Of a stretch of DNA of 64,000 nucleotides, positions 15,212-26,015 are shown piece after piece. The position numbers and the translations under genes are program-made. Source of the stretch: Salininema proteolyticum (GTDB taxonomy: Bacteria; Actinomycetota; Actinomycetes; Mycobacteriales; Micromonosporaceae); assembly GCF_042685645.1 (NCBI RefSeq), contig NZ_JBHUNX010000001.1, positions 1,550,001 to 1,614,000 of the forward strand. Direction: 5' to 3'. The notes under the pieces are model-generated. The model was not told the origin of the DNA. It did no database searches and saw only the letters and a program-made list of their open reading frames with translations. How positions within the stretch are numbered: the stretch's first letter is position 1; every line of letters starts with the position of its first letter.

Positions 15212-18200
15212 ATGAATCCCGAAGACCGACATGCCTTCCGTTGGAAGCGGCTCGTAGCTGCTGGAGTGTCGACGGTCCTGGCCGCTACAGCGGCCGCTAC
15301 CTTTCCGTGGAATGCGGCATCCCCTCCGTCCGCCCAGGCTGAGGAAGCGGGACAGTCCGACGGAGCGGCTCAAACCGCGGCGGCTGCACGTGAGGAGGCA
15401 GTGTCCTCGGGGCAGCCCGTCGAGGTGTTGTCCGAACGTTCGGAACGCCGGGACGTGGTAGCCAATCCGGATGGGACGTTCACGGCTTCGGAACATGCCG
15501 CCCCGGTGCGTGCGCGTGTCGGTGGAGAGTGGAGGCCGATTGACACAACACTGTCGGTTGATTCCGGCAATGGGATTCGGCCTGCGTCAACGACATTGCC
15601 GATTGCCTTCTCCGAGGGTGGCAGTGACCCGTTGGTGACAGTGCGTAAATCCGGTTCGACTTTCGAACTGGATTGGGAGGGCGACCTTCCTGAACCGACA
15701 GTGGAGGGCGATTCGGCGCACTATGCTGACGTGCTGCCGGGTGTCGACCTCGTGGTGACCGCTCTGGCAGCGGGGTTCACGCACACCCTCGTGGTCACGA
15801 CTGCCGAGGCGGCGGCGAACCCTGCGTTGGACGCGATCGACATGCCGGTCACGGTTGACGGTGTCTCTGTCGAGAACGCCGAGAATGGGGGCATGACCGT
15901 CCGCGACGCTGGCGATGAAGGCGTGTGGATGGAGTCCGGGGGAGCCGTCATGTGGGACTCCTCGGGCATTGACCGGGCTGACAGTGAGAACACTGATCCA
16001 GGCTTGCTGCGCAGCATGCCTGAGTCGGTCGACACGACTGATGTCGAGGGATTCAGCGACACGTCGGCGGCGACTAAAGCGACCGGTCGGAAGACCGAGT
16101 TCGATATCGATGCCTCTGATACGGCGATCGGCCTGCGGCCCGATCAGGCTATGCTGGAGGACCCTGACACGGTCTTCCCCGTGTTCATCGACCCGGTCTA
16201 CCACGACTACTACCGGTCGGCCTGGGCGGCGGTGTTCGACGACTACCCCCACCAGGAATATTGGAAGTGGTCGAACTCCCAGAAGCACGGCGGGGTCGGC
16301 ACGTGGAACGACGGGGCCTCGGTCAAGCGACAGTACATTCGTGTTCCTACCTCGCGTTACCGGGGCAAGGACATTCTCAGCGCCGAGTTGGCCGTCGCGG
16401 TCGGTTACAACTGGTACCACGATAACCATGCGACCGGGTATAACGTGAACCTGCGTCAGGTCTCCGGGTTCTCCAGTTCGACCAACTGGAACAACATGCC
16501 CTCCTCGTCCTACGTCACCTATGCCGACGCGCCTGCCGCCGACGGCGGTCAGTGTAAAGCTCCGACGAACCGGTCGACTTCGTCGATGGAGTGGGGCATC
16601 ACCTCCACCGTCCAGGAGGCTGCTGACGACGGCAAGTCGAGCTTGTCGTTCGAGGTGCGCAACTACTCGGAGAAAGAGTCGAAGCGTTGGTTGAAAATCT
16701 GCAACAACGCCACACTGCGCGTCAAGTACAACACGAAGCCGGACCAGGCGCCGATGGACGAGCTGCGCATGAACCCCGGGCCGGTCTGCGCGTGGAATCC
16801 CAGTGACGGATCCCGCGCGGTCAACGAGCTTCCGACGCTGTATGCGACGTTGACCGACCCCGATCACGGAGACACTAATGAGTGGGGCTCTTATGACGGG
16901 GGAAAGGTCACCGAGCAGCTGAAGGCCAAGTGGGAGCTGACGGATGCCGATGATGCCGTGCTGTGGAGTGGAACCGGAGCAGCAGAGAAGGCCTCGGGGT
17001 CGGAGTTCGAGCTGGACCTGAACACGGTGTCGGGACTGGCGGACAAGATTTCCGATGGTACTGAGGTCCGGTGGCAGGTGAAAGCTGTCGATCAAGAAGG
17101 CGCAGCAGGGCCGTGGAGTGGACATGGGTCTCCGACTCGTTGCCGGTTCTGGTATGACGCGGACGCTCCCGACGCGCCCACAATCTCATCGCAGAGTTTG
17201 CCGCAGACCGATGCGGACGGCAATGAGGTAGTGTCTCCCATGGTGGGCCAGCTTGGTGAGTTGACCCTGTCGACGACGTCGACCGATGTCTTCTCCTACC
17301 GCTACGACTTCCTGCAAGATGAGTCCGGACCACAGACGGTGTCCGTCTCCCAAGGTGGGGACCCGGCGACGATCACCTATCGTCCTCTGGTGCCTGGCCG
17401 GCATGTGCTGCAGGTGACGGCTCTGGACAATGCGGGCAACGGAACCGCCTCAACCTACTCGTTCCGGGTTTCGGCTGCAGCGCCAGACGGGCACTGGACT
17501 TTGACCGACTCGGTCGGTTCGACCACGGCCACCGACGAGGCCGACCGCAACCCCGGTACCCCGGGCGGCGGTGTCACGTTTGGAGTCAACGGCCCCGGCA
17601 CGCGGTCCGCGGCATCGTTTGATGGAACCATCGACGCCTATGTCAGCACCACGTCATGGGGCCTCACGCCGACCGGAGCCAGCGTGTCGATGGCGGCCTG
17701 GGCTCGTGTCGATGATTTGTCGCGGGACGGTGTGATCGCCGCGATCGGATCGACCGGAGAGGCCGGAATGATGCTGGCCTACGAGTCGACCTCGACCACC
17801 GGCGGCCGGTGGAAGGTCGCGATGGCCGACATGCCCTTGAACGCCTTCGCCTACAAGGAAGCCGCCGGCGGCATCGTCTCGGAATCCAACCAGGACGAGT
17901 GGGTGCACCTGACGGGTGTCTACAACAGCAGCACCGAGATTCTCACCCTGTTCGCCAATGGGAAACAGATCGCCCAGGAAACTGGCATCATCCCGTGGTG
18001 GGGGGACGGCACGGTTCAGATCGGCCGTGCTGAGACCAATGGCGCCTACGGCGACAACTTCTCCGGCGGTATCGCCGACGTCCGCGTCTACGACCGCGTC
18101 GTTCCCGCACCTGAAGCCGCCTACCTGGGTCAACAAGTCCCGGCCAGGAAGGGACTGTGGCAGTTCTCGATCCTCGGCGAGGGCCGCACGGTGGAGAACC

Positions 18201-18880
18201 TCGACGGCGGCGCCAAAGCAGTGCTGTCGGAGACCGGAAGCGAGATCTACCGGTGGCAGGACGCCCCGCCAGACCCGAGCGGAAACCCCCCGAGCAGAGT
18301 GCTGGTCGGAGACGGCTACTTGAAGCTCGACAGCGCAGGCCAGGGATACGCCAGTGTGCCCGACCCGATGATCGATTCGTCGCGGTCGTTCAGTCTCTCG
18401 CTGCGCGCCAAGCTGAACACGGCCCACCCGGAGAAAGCCATGACGGTCATGTCGCTGCCCGGCGCCAACGAGTCGGCCATCACGCTCAGCTATGACCCGG
18501 CCGCCAACGACAACCAGGGAGGTTGGGTTCTGAGGGCCATGACCTCTGACGCTGCCGGTGCTGAGACAGTATCGATCGTCCACTCGCAGGTCTTGCCCAC
18601 CGACGAGGACGCCGGCCAGTTGCTGTCGGTGGTCTACGACGGGATCACCGGTCAACTCCGGTTGTACGTGGACGGTCAGTCGACTACTGCACTGGCCGAA
18701 CCGTTCACCACCGCATGGAAGGCGACCGGTGACATTCAGATCGGGCGCGGCTTCGCCAGCGGCTCGTACAACGGGTACTTCCACGGCGGATTGGACGACT
18801 TCCGGATCTACCAAGGCGTTCTCGACGACACCTCGATCCAGAGGCTGAACCGCGACTTCGAAGAGTTCCCCGACATCTGA
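15212..18880 (+). CDS. secreted DNRLRE/LamG-domain protein, partner of the RHS protein
   Basis: 1222 aa. A signal peptide covers about residues 10-43. Residues around 320-505 (FPVFIDPVYHDYYRSAW onward, ending RWLKICNNATLRVKYN) resemble the DNRLRE wall-protein domain found beside RHS proteins. After Ig-like spacers (DQAPMDELRMNPG, FRVSAAAPDGHW) there are two LamG jelly-roll domains, about residues 760-965 and 1015-1215, each ending in an (I/L)-DD-F/V-RIY/RVYD strand. AGAGGAATCC precedes the ATG. It lies 60 bp after the FG-GAP gene and 40 bp before the RHS gene, so one operon is likely. Confidence 0.88.
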   Translation: MNPEDRHAFRWKRLVAAGVSTVLAATAAATFPWNAASPPSAQAEEAGQSDGAAQTAAAAREEAVSSGQPVEVLSERSERRDVVANPDGTFTASEHAAPVRARVGGEWRPIDTTLSVDSGNGIRPASTTLPIAFSEGGSDPLVTVRKSGSTFELDWEGDLPEPTVEGDSAHYADVLPGVDLVVTALAAGFTHTLVVTTAEAAANPALDAIDMPVTVDGVSVENAENGGMTVRDAGDEGVWMESGGAVMWDSSGIDRADSENTDPGLLRSMPESVDTTDVEGFSDTSAATKATGRKTEFDIDASDTAIGLRPDQAMLEDPDTVFPVFIDPVYHDYYRSAWAAVFDDYPHQEYWKWSNSQKHGGVGTWNDGASVKRQYIRVPTSRYRGKDILSAELAVAVGYNWYHDNHATGYNVNLRQVSGFSSSTNWNNMPSSSYVTYADAPAADGGQCKAPTNRSTSSMEWGITSTVQEAADDGKSSLSFEVRNYSEKESKRWLKICNNATLRVKYNTKPDQAPMDELRMNPGPVCAWNPSDGSRAVNELPTLYATLTDPDHGDTNEWGSYDGGKVTEQLKAKWELTDADDAVLWSGTGAAEKASGSEFELDLNTVSGLADKISDGTEVRWQVKAVDQEGAAGPWSGHGSPTRCRFWYDADAPDAPTISSQSLPQTDADGNEVVSPMVGQLGELTLSTTSTDVFSYRYDFLQDESGPQTVSVSQGGDPATITYRPLVPGRHVLQVTALDNAGNGTASTYSFRVSAAAPDGHWTLTDSVGSTTATDEADRNPGTPGGGVTFGVNGPGTRSAASFDGTIDAYVSTTSWGLTPTGASVSMAAWARVDDLSRDGVIAAIGSTGEAGMMLAYESTSTTGGRWKVAMADMPLNAFAYKEAAGGIVSESNQDEWVHLTGVYNSSTEILTLFANGKQIAQETGIIPWWGDGTVQIGRAETNGAYGDNFSGGIADVRVYDRVVPAPEAAYLGQQVPARKGLWQFSILGEGRTVENLDGGAKAVLSETGSEIYRWQDAPPDPSGNPPSRVLVGDGYLKLDSAGQGYASVPDPMIDSSRSFSLSLRAKLNTAHPEKAMTVMSLPGANESAITLSYDPAANDNQGGWVLRAMTSDAAGAETVSIVHSQVLPTDEDAGQLLSVVYDGITGQLRLYVDGQSTTALAEPFTTAWKATGDIQIGRGFASGSYNGYFHGGLDDFRIYQGVLDDTSIQRLNRDFEEFPDI

Positions 18881-18920
18881 CCGCCCCAGCGACCTCACGG
18901 TTGGAAGGACGACCACCCTC

Positions 18921-21900
18921 ATGACCACACCCTTGCTGCCCACCGAGCCTGAACGCGAAACCCGCGCCCGCACGCGCGCCCTGGCCTCGTCACTGTGTCT
19001 GGCGCTGGCTATCGGCGTTGGCGCCGTCGCGCTGGAACCGTTGTTCTTCGGCGACGTCCCCGAACACCCCGGCTACGGGGACCCCGCAGAGGGCCGTGAC
19101 GCTGAAGTGCGCGACCGCGAAGGCAACGACCTCGCCGTGGAAGCGCCGCCGGAGGTGTCGTGGCCGGAGTCCGACACTGTCTCGCTCGACCTGTCGGGAG
19201 ACGGACTGGCTCAGAGCAGAGTTGGTGGTCTGCCTGTCATGGTGTCGTGGACCGGGTCTTCCGGTCCCGACCAGGTGGACGTGGGGGTTGTCTCACCGCA
19301 ACAGACCGAGCAGGCCGACATCGGCGGGGTCCTGCTCGCGGTCGCGGCCGATGATGAGGGCACGGTCGACGTGTCGGTCGGTTATGACGGCATCACGGCC
19401 GCCTACGGCGGCGACTGGGGCCAGCGTCTGGCGGCGTGGTCGGTTCCCGACTGCGGTGTGGTCGAAGCTGAGTGCGCGCAGAGCGCGACCGCGCTGGCCT
19501 CGTCCAACAACGGGGAAGACCAGACGGTCACGTTCACCGTCGCCACTGGCGCAAACAGCACTGCAGACGAGAAGAAGGCCGACCGCAAGTCGAACGAGTC
19601 GGGAGGCAAGGCGGAGGTTCGCCCTGCTGACTACACCGGCAACGGTTCGACGCTTGCCCATCAGGCCGAGTGGTCCGCCGCGCCGGCTTCCACCAGAGTG
19701 GTCGCTCTGGCGGCCAGTGAGGACTCCGCCGCGGGTGACTATAAGGCCACCAGCTTGGCCGAGTCGTCCTCCTGGAACCACTCGGGCGCATCGGGCGCGT
19801 TCACGTGGTCCTATCCGTTCTCCGCACCCTCGACGGTGCGGAGCTTGGCGCCTGAACTGGCACTGTCATACTCCTCGCAGTCCTCCGACGGTCGGACGTC
19901 GGCGACCAACAACCAAGGCTCCTGGATCGGAGAGGGCTTCACACTCGAACCGGGCTATATCGAACGGCGATACCAGTCTTGCTCCGACGACGGACACAAG
20001 GACGAACCCGGCGCCGGCGACCAGTGCTGGGCGAGGGACAACGCCACCATCTCCCTCAACGGCTCCGCAGGAGATCTGGTCAAGGATGGCGACACCTGGA
20101 GGCTGTCGAGCGACGACGGCTCCAAAGTCGAACACTTGACCGGAGCGGACAACGGCGACAACAACGGCGAGTACTGGAAGGTCACCACCACCGACGGCAC
20201 CCAGTACTACTTCGGACGCCACCAACTCCCCGGACACTCCTCGGGAGACGCCACGACCGACTCCACCTGGACCGTCCCGGTGTTCGGCGACGACTCCGGC
20301 GAACCGTGCTACAACTCCACCTTCGCCGACGCCTACTGCGACCAGGCGTGGCGGTGGAACCTCGACTACATCGTCTCCCCGACCGGCGCGGCCATGGCCT
20401 ACTACTACGGCACCGAGACCAACCACTACGCACGACACGGTGACACCGACGTCAACGGCGACGCCTACATTCGCGGCGGCTACCTCACACGCGTCGACTA
20501 CGGCCTGGACGCCGACAACGCCTACGCCACCGCCCCCTCACGGATCGTGTTCGACACCTCCGAACGGTGCCTGGCGACCAAGGAGTTCGACTGCGACCCC
20601 GCCAAGATCGACGATGGCGCCGAAACAGCCCGCAACTGGGCCGACGTACCCTATGACCGCAACTGCAAAGCCGATACCAAATGCGAGTACTGGCAGGCCT
20701 CACCGACGTTCTGGACGCGCAAGCGCCTGACCGGAATCACCACCGAGGTCCACGACGGGTCGGGATACCAGAAGGTCGACTCTTGGAAACTCGAGCACTC
20801 CTGGGTGTCCAACGGCGACGGGACCCGGTCGCTGTGGTTGGAGAAGATCACCCGCACCGGCCACACCGGCACCGACCCGATCACCCTGCCCTCCACCGAG
20901 CTGCTGCCCGTCCAACTGGAAAACCGCGTCGATGAGACCGGCGACAACATCTCCCCAATGATCCGGCCGCGTATCGCCACCATCTACACTGACCTCGGCG
21001 GCCAGATCGACGTCACCTACAACAAAGCCAACTGCACCCCGGGAGACACGCCGACTCCGGAGACCAACACGCGGCGGTGCTTCCCCGTCATTTGGAAGCC
21101 AGCCTCCAAGAGCGACGACATCACCGACTGGTTCAACAAGTACCCCGTCGCGAAGGTGACCGTCTCCGACCGCGTGGCCGAATCGCCCGACCAGGTCACC
21201 ACCTACCTCTACAAGAACCCCGCCTGGAGGAAGGCCGACTACAAGGGCATCGGGGATGAGGAGAACCTGACGTGGTCGGACTGGCGCGGCTACCGCACCG
21301 TCACCACCGTCGGCGCCCCCGGCACCACCCTGGAGACCCAGTCCACCTCCACCTATTTCCAAGGCATGCACGGCGATGACGACGGCTCGGGCGGGACCAA
21401 GAACGTCACCTTCACCAACCCGATCGGCCAGACCGTCACCGACTACAAAGAACTGTCCGGGCAAGTCGCCGGCACCGTGTCCTACAACGACGGCACGGCC
21501 GTGCAGAAGTCGGCCACCACCTACTGGCGGCACCAGACCGCCGAGGAGAACCACGACTGGGGCAGCCTGCAGTCCTACTATGTGCGGGAGAACATCGCCA
21601 AGACCGACGCGTTGAAAAAGGACGGCACTTGGCGGCGCACCAGCACCAACAAAAACTGGGACTCCACCTACGGGCGCCTGACCGAGGCGCAAGACCTCGG
21701 TGGCCCCGGCGCCGCCGATGACCAGTGCACCCGATACGAATACGCCGACAACACGGGCAGAAACATCGTCTCACTGACCAAGAGGGTCGAGACGGTCTCG
21801 GTGGGCTGCAGCGCTACACCCGACCGCGCCACCCAGGTCATCAGCGACACCCGCACCCTCTACGACGGCGGCGCCTACGGCGACGCCCCCACCAAGGGAC

Positions 21901-24900
21901 TGGCCACTGAGACCCAGATTCTTGAATCCCATGACGGCGTAGCCGGAGAATATAAGTCCGTGGCAAAAACCTCCTACGATAGCTATGGGCGTTCTATTTC
22001 AGTCACTGATGCGGTAGGTAATACGATTGAGACCGCATATACTGACACGGAAGGTCACCTAGTAGAGTCCGTGGTGACTAACCCGCTCGGACACAGGGAG
22101 ATTGTTAAATTCGACATTAGGCGTGGTTCGAAGTTGACGAAGACCGACGCCAACGGCAAGACCACCACACTCGAATACGACGCGCTGGGACGGATGACCA
22201 CAGTCTGGACACCTGGGCAGGTCATCAACGACACCAACATTCCCTACCTGGAGTTCGAGTACAACATCGCCTCCAGTACGGCACCGGCCGTAGTGACAAA
22301 GCAGGTCACCAACGACCTCAACAGCCAACGCTCCAGCGTGGCCATCTACGACGGCCTGGCTCGCCAACGTCAGACCCAGGCACTTGGCCCCGACGGCGGA
22401 CGACTGGTCTCAGACACGATCTACGACGCCCTCGGACGAACCTCAGAGAAACGCGAAGCCTACTACGCCACCGGTGCCCCTTCGACGTCGCTACTGGTGG
22501 TCGACACTGGTGAGACCGACGAACGGGCCGTGACCGAGTTCGACGACCTTGGCCGCGCCACAACGTCGATTACCTACCAGGGCAGCGAGGAACTGTGGCA
22601 CACGACCACGGAACACTGGGCCGACCAGACGGCCCTGACCGCAGTCGACGGCGGCACCGCCACCCGCACCTACACCGACGCCCGTGGGAACACCACCGAA
22701 CTGCGCCAGTATTACGGGGCCCAACCGACCGGCGATTACGAGGCAATCTCCTACACCTACACGCCTGCGGGCAAGATGGAGACGGCCACCGACGCCGCCG
22801 ACAACGTTTGGAAATCCAAATACAACCAACTGGGCCAAAAGGTCAAGTACACCGACCCCGATACCGGCACCACCACCTACACCTACGATGCACTGGGCAA
22901 CCAGACCTCCACCACCGACGCCCGCGGAGTGACCGTCTCCACCGAATACGACGCACTAGGCCGGACCACCGCCACATGGGAGGGCCAGCCGGGAACCGGA
23001 ACACAGCTGACCAAACGCTTGTGGGACACGAAATTCAAGGGCTATGAAACCAGTTCCATCTCCTACCAAGGGGATGTGACGATCTACAAGTACATCACCG
23101 GTCGCAACTGGAACTACAAGCCCACCTCGACGATGTACTACGTCGGCGGCGGCAAAGCCGACCCGCTCAAGGGCTACTACAGCACCTCGGTCGACTACAA
23201 CATCGACGGCACTCTTGAAGGACAAGGCTGGAGTGCCCAAGGTGGTCTCGACGCCGAAAGCGTCTACTACGAGCGCAACAAGCTCGGCCAGGTCGTCAAA
23301 GCCACCGGCAGCGACGGCGTCTACATGTCCAGCGCCCACTACACGCCAACCGGCGAACTCACCTCCGCACGCTACCCCGCGGCCGGAACCACGGTACAGA
23401 AAACCAACGTCTACGGCACCGCCGACCGGCTCACTGAGTCCTGGATCGAAAAGGACGACCTGGGCGGAGCGCTGTCCCACGTCAACTTCGACTACGATGA
23501 CGCCGGCAACATCGACTCGATCATCGACGAGCCAACCACCCAAGAAGGTCAACGCCAGGCCCAATGCTTCGCCTACGACGGACTGCGCCGACTGACCGAA
23601 GCTTGGACCACCGCCAAGTCCGGCACCGGCGCGAATGCTTGCGACGGGGGCGCCGCCACTACTGGTGTGTCCGGTGCGGCACCATTCTGGCAGTCCTACA
23701 CCTTCGACAAAGCCGGCAACCGCACTTCGATGACACACCACGCCGTAACGGAAGGAGAACAAGATCGCACCGTTAACTACGACTACAACACCACCGACGA
23801 CAGCGCCGCCCACGCCCTCGACGCCGTCGAGGCCGACAAGAACATGGACGGCACTATCGACCCCGCCACCGAGACGACCCAGTTCGCCTACGATAGCGTC
23901 GGCAACACCAAGACCGTCTCCAACGGCAACGGATTCAACCAGCAATTCGAATGGAGTCCCACAGGAAAACTCGCCAGCCTGACCACCACCGGATCGGCCA
24001 CCGCCGACCCGCAGACCGTTGGCGAAAACATCTCCGACAGCACCACCACCTACGCCTACGACGCCGACGGCAAACGGATCTTCCGTTTCGACGGCGACAC
24101 CACTGCCAACCTCTTCCTCAACGACCTGGAGTTGGTCCACAACACCGCCACCGGAAAAACCACCTCAACACGGGCAGTCAAGCTCTCCGGAGGCGTCACC
24201 CGCATCGAATCCAGCGGAAACCAGACACAGCTCCAGTTCACCGACCACCACGGAACCGGCACCATCGCCATCGACTGCACCACCGGCGACATCACCCGCC
24301 GTCAATACGACCCCTACGGCAACCTCGCCGGCAACACCACGACTTCCAAGAACTGGATCGGACAGAAAGGATACGTTGGGGGCACGATTGACGGAACCGG
24401 ATACACTCATATAGGGGCGAGAGAATACAACTCGACGTTGGGCCGGTTTATGACAGTCGACCCAATTGCTGACATGGGCAGCGCACTCCAACTCAACGGT
24501 TACGCTTATTCAAACAACAACCCGACCACGTTCTCAGACCCCACAGGCTTGCTGATTTGCAGCCCTTCTCCTGGCGCATTCTGCCCGGGGCAGGACATAT
24601 CTCAGCAGGAAGAAGCGCTTGGGCTTGGTGGAAGTGGTGAGGCTCCCCCTCCAGGGCATCCAGCTGGCCCAGCTAGTGAATATCCCTCGAGTCCTGGAAA
24701 TAATTCAGGTAGCGGGAGCAATGAGACCGAATGGGATCTAGCAAACTCCTATCTTAACTGCAATTCGACTCCAGTTCAGGGGGCTTGTGCCACTACCGAT
24801 ACGAATTACGTAGTCGAGGGCGGCAGCGGAATAGTCACATTTGATATGTTTATTGCTGCTGATGAGGCATGGGGACTTCACGGTGATGGCCGGGGCCACA

Positions 24901-25355
24901 CGAGTGATCCAGGAGCTGAGAGTCGAGTGAGAATCTATTGGGATCTTGAATCAGGTAGGATGTCCATCGTTGCGTGGCCTAGTTCAACTAAGAATGGCGA
25001 TCCCAAGGATGCATTGGAAACCTGTTTCTGTGATTCCGGAGACAACCGGGTGGTAACCGATGAGATGCAAGGGGAAAAATGGACAGGTAGTGGGCATTTT
25101 AGAATCGAGATTACGGCCCGACAATCCGCATTCGCGATTCCATCTCCGGAGATTGATCGAAGGGTAGACGTGTGGATTTCTGATGGAAGAGTACATGGCG
25201 ATATGGAGGGAGATGCATTTCCTTCGACTACAATCTCCTACTATGAAAAAGGAAAGAACGGTAACATATTGGGTACCTATGATGAGACTACACCAGCGTC
25301 GCTTATGACTCCATTTTCTGTACAAGATACTGGATCTTGGGTGAAGGAGTGGTAG
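18921..25355 (+). CDS. RHS-repeat polymorphic toxin protein
   Basis: 2144 aa. An N-terminal hydrophobic segment (about residues 15-40) serves as signal or anchor. The body holds many YD/RHS repeats (YDALGRMTTVWTPGQ, YDALGNQTSTTDARG, YDGLRRLTEAWTTA) that form a beta cocoon. The RHS core ends with the hallmark GYAYSNNNPTTFSDPTGL (DPTGL at residues 1873-1877), after which the toxin tail begins. The tail (1878-2144) has a Gly/Pro/Ser linker, then a beta-rich domain containing GDGRGHTSDPGAESRVRIYW and FPSTTISYYEKGK. I do not recognise a catalytic motif; the pattern recalls a secreted beta-rich actinobacterial family. The tail is visibly AT-richer than the RHS body, the usual sign of toxin exchange. 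The gene is followed two bases later by a membrane protein, the immunity candidate. Confidence 0.92.
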   Translation: MTTPLLPTEPERETRARTRALASSLCLALAIGVGAVALEPLFFGDVPEHPGYGDPAEGRDAEVRDREGNDLAVEAPPEVSWPESDTVSLDLSGDGLAQSRVGGLPVMVSWTGSSGPDQVDVGVVSPQQTEQADIGGVLLAVAADDEGTVDVSVGYDGITAAYGGDWGQRLAAWSVPDCGVVEAECAQSATALASSNNGEDQTVTFTVATGANSTADEKKADRKSNESGGKAEVRPADYTGNGSTLAHQAEWSAAPASTRVVALAASEDSAAGDYKATSLAESSSWNHSGASGAFTWSYPFSAPSTVRSLAPELALSYSSQSSDGRTSATNNQGSWIGEGFTLEPGYIERRYQSCSDDGHKDEPGAGDQCWARDNATISLNGSAGDLVKDGDTWRLSSDDGSKVEHLTGADNGDNNGEYWKVTTTDGTQYYFGRHQLPGHSSGDATTDSTWTVPVFGDDSGEPCYNSTFADAYCDQAWRWNLDYIVSPTGAAMAYYYGTETNHYARHGDTDVNGDAYIRGGYLTRVDYGLDADNAYATAPSRIVFDTSERCLATKEFDCDPAKIDDGAETARNWADVPYDRNCKADTKCEYWQASPTFWTRKRLTGITTEVHDGSGYQKVDSWKLEHSWVSNGDGTRSLWLEKITRTGHTGTDPITLPSTELLPVQLENRVDETGDNISPMIRPRIATIYTDLGGQIDVTYNKANCTPGDTPTPETNTRRCFPVIWKPASKSDDITDWFNKYPVAKVTVSDRVAESPDQVTTYLYKNPAWRKADYKGIGDEENLTWSDWRGYRTVTTVGAPGTTLETQSTSTYFQGMHGDDDGSGGTKNVTFTNPIGQTVTDYKELSGQVAGTVSYNDGTAVQKSATTYWRHQTAEENHDWGSLQSYYVRENIAKTDALKKDGTWRRTSTNKNWDSTYGRLTEAQDLGGPGAADDQCTRYEYADNTGRNIVSLTKRVETVSVGCSATPDRATQVISDTRTLYDGGAYGDAPTKGLATETQILESHDGVAGEYKSVAKTSYDSYGRSISVTDAVGNTIETAYTDTEGHLVESVVTNPLGHREIVKFDIRRGSKLTKTDANGKTTTLEYDALGRMTTVWTPGQVINDTNIPYLEFEYNIASSTAPAVVTKQVTNDLNSQRSSVAIYDGLARQRQTQALGPDGGRLVSDTIYDALGRTSEKREAYYATGAPSTSLLVVDTGETDERAVTEFDDLGRATTSITYQGSEELWHTTTEHWADQTALTAVDGGTATRTYTDARGNTTELRQYYGAQPTGDYEAISYTYTPAGKMETATDAADNVWKSKYNQLGQKVKYTDPDTGTTTYTYDALGNQTSTTDARGVTVSTEYDALGRTTATWEGQPGTGTQLTKRLWDTKFKGYETSSISYQGDVTIYKYITGRNWNYKPTSTMYYVGGGKADPLKGYYSTSVDYNIDGTLEGQGWSAQGGLDAESVYYERNKLGQVVKATGSDGVYMSSAHYTPTGELTSARYPAAGTTVQKTNVYGTADRLTESWIEKDDLGGALSHVNFDYDDAGNIDSIIDEPTTQEGQRQAQCFAYDGLRRLTEAWTTAKSGTGANACDGGAATTGVSGAAPFWQSYTFDKAGNRTSMTHHAVTEGEQDRTVNYDYNTTDDSAAHALDAVEADKNMDGTIDPATETTQFAYDSVGNTKTVSNGNGFNQQFEWSPTGKLASLTTTGSATADPQTVGENISDSTTTYAYDADGKRIFRFDGDTTANLFLNDLELVHNTATGKTTSTRAVKLSGGVTRIESSGNQTQLQFTDHHGTGTIAIDCTTGDITRRQYDPYGNLAGNTTTSKNWIGQKGYVGGTIDGTGYTHIGAREYNSTLGRFMTVDPIADMGSALQLNGYAYSNNNPTTFSDPTGLLICSPSPGAFCPGQDISQQEEALGLGGSGEAPPPGHPAGPASEYPSSPGNNSGSGSNETEWDLANSYLNCNSTPVQGACATTDTNYVVEGGSGIVTFDMFIAADEAWGLHGDGRGHTSDPGAESRVRIYWDLESGRMSIVAWPSSTKNGDPKDALETCFCDSGDNRVVTDEMQGEKWTGSGHFRIEITARQSAFAIPSPEIDRRVDVWISDGRVHGDMEGDAFPSTTISYYEKGKNGNILGTYDETTPASLMTPFSVQDTGSWVKEW

Positions 25356-25357
25356 CG

Positions 25358-25816
25358 ATGAACAGAAAATCTTGTTCTTCTGAGCGCCTTGGCGGAATCA
25401 TTGAATCAATACCGAGAGCAGAAGCACTGTATGGCTTCAGCGTCATTATAACCTCAATTGCTAGTCCCATTATAATGGCGCTAAGCGATGCACCTGGTGC
25501 AATCGAATTGCTATTCGTTGTTCCTATTTTTCTGTTTATAATAGGGCAATTTCCGGTATATTTGATAGCAATTCCTATATGTGTAGTTGTCGGTAGGTCA
25601 AGACTGCATTTGGATAAAGATTCCTCGCTACATTCTGTTCTTGCAGCGTACTTTCTTTTTCCAGGTGTTTGTATCCCAATTTCGTTGGTCAGTAGTAAGT
25701 TTCTCTCGTTGTTTCCTGCTATGCCGTGGTGGTGGTATGTGCTAGGGATTATCCCTGTCCTCGTCCTTTCGTTTGTAGCTGCAATTCGGGTCCGTTTGAG
25801 TACTTCGCGGAACTAG
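25358..25816 (+). CDS. four-helix membrane protein, probable immunity protein for the RHS toxin
   Basis: 152 aa with four predicted membrane helices (IITSIASPIIMALS, LLFVVPIFLFIIG to VYLIAIPICVVVG, LAAYFLFPGVCIPISLV, WWWYVLGIIPVLVLSFVAA). The ATG at 25358 lies two bases after the RHS stop and uses GGAG inside the end of the RHS gene, so translation is coupled. Base composition is as AT-rich as the toxin tail and unlike the RHS body, so tail and this gene probably travelled together. A membrane immunity protein would suit a toxin acting on or through the membrane. No known family recognised. Confidence 0.7.
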   Translation: MNRKSCSSERLGGIIESIPRAEALYGFSVIITSIASPIIMALSDAPGAIELLFVVPIFLFIIGQFPVYLIAIPICVVVGRSRLHLDKDSSLHSVLAAYFLFPGVCIPISLVSSKFLSLFPAMPWWWYVLGIIPVLVLSFVAAIRVRLSTSRN

Positions 25817-26015
25817 TAGATCGCCGCGGCGTTTTCAAAGTCGTCGAACAAGGGCCCCTGTTCTATGCGCGCGATTCCGAGTATCGCTAGCGTTGCCGTG
25901 TAGGGCCGGTTGGCGATATGGTCGCGTTCCTGCTTGATGCCCCTGCCGCCCCTGCCGCTGCCCAGGTGACTGGTTACAGGAATCCTTGGGATCGCCCTGA
26001 TCGATCAAGAGTTCC

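Noticed and set aside
15587..17125. 512-codon minus-strand frame inside the LamG gene
   Set aside because: Shadow of the real gene; His/Arg/Val-rich without domain patterns.
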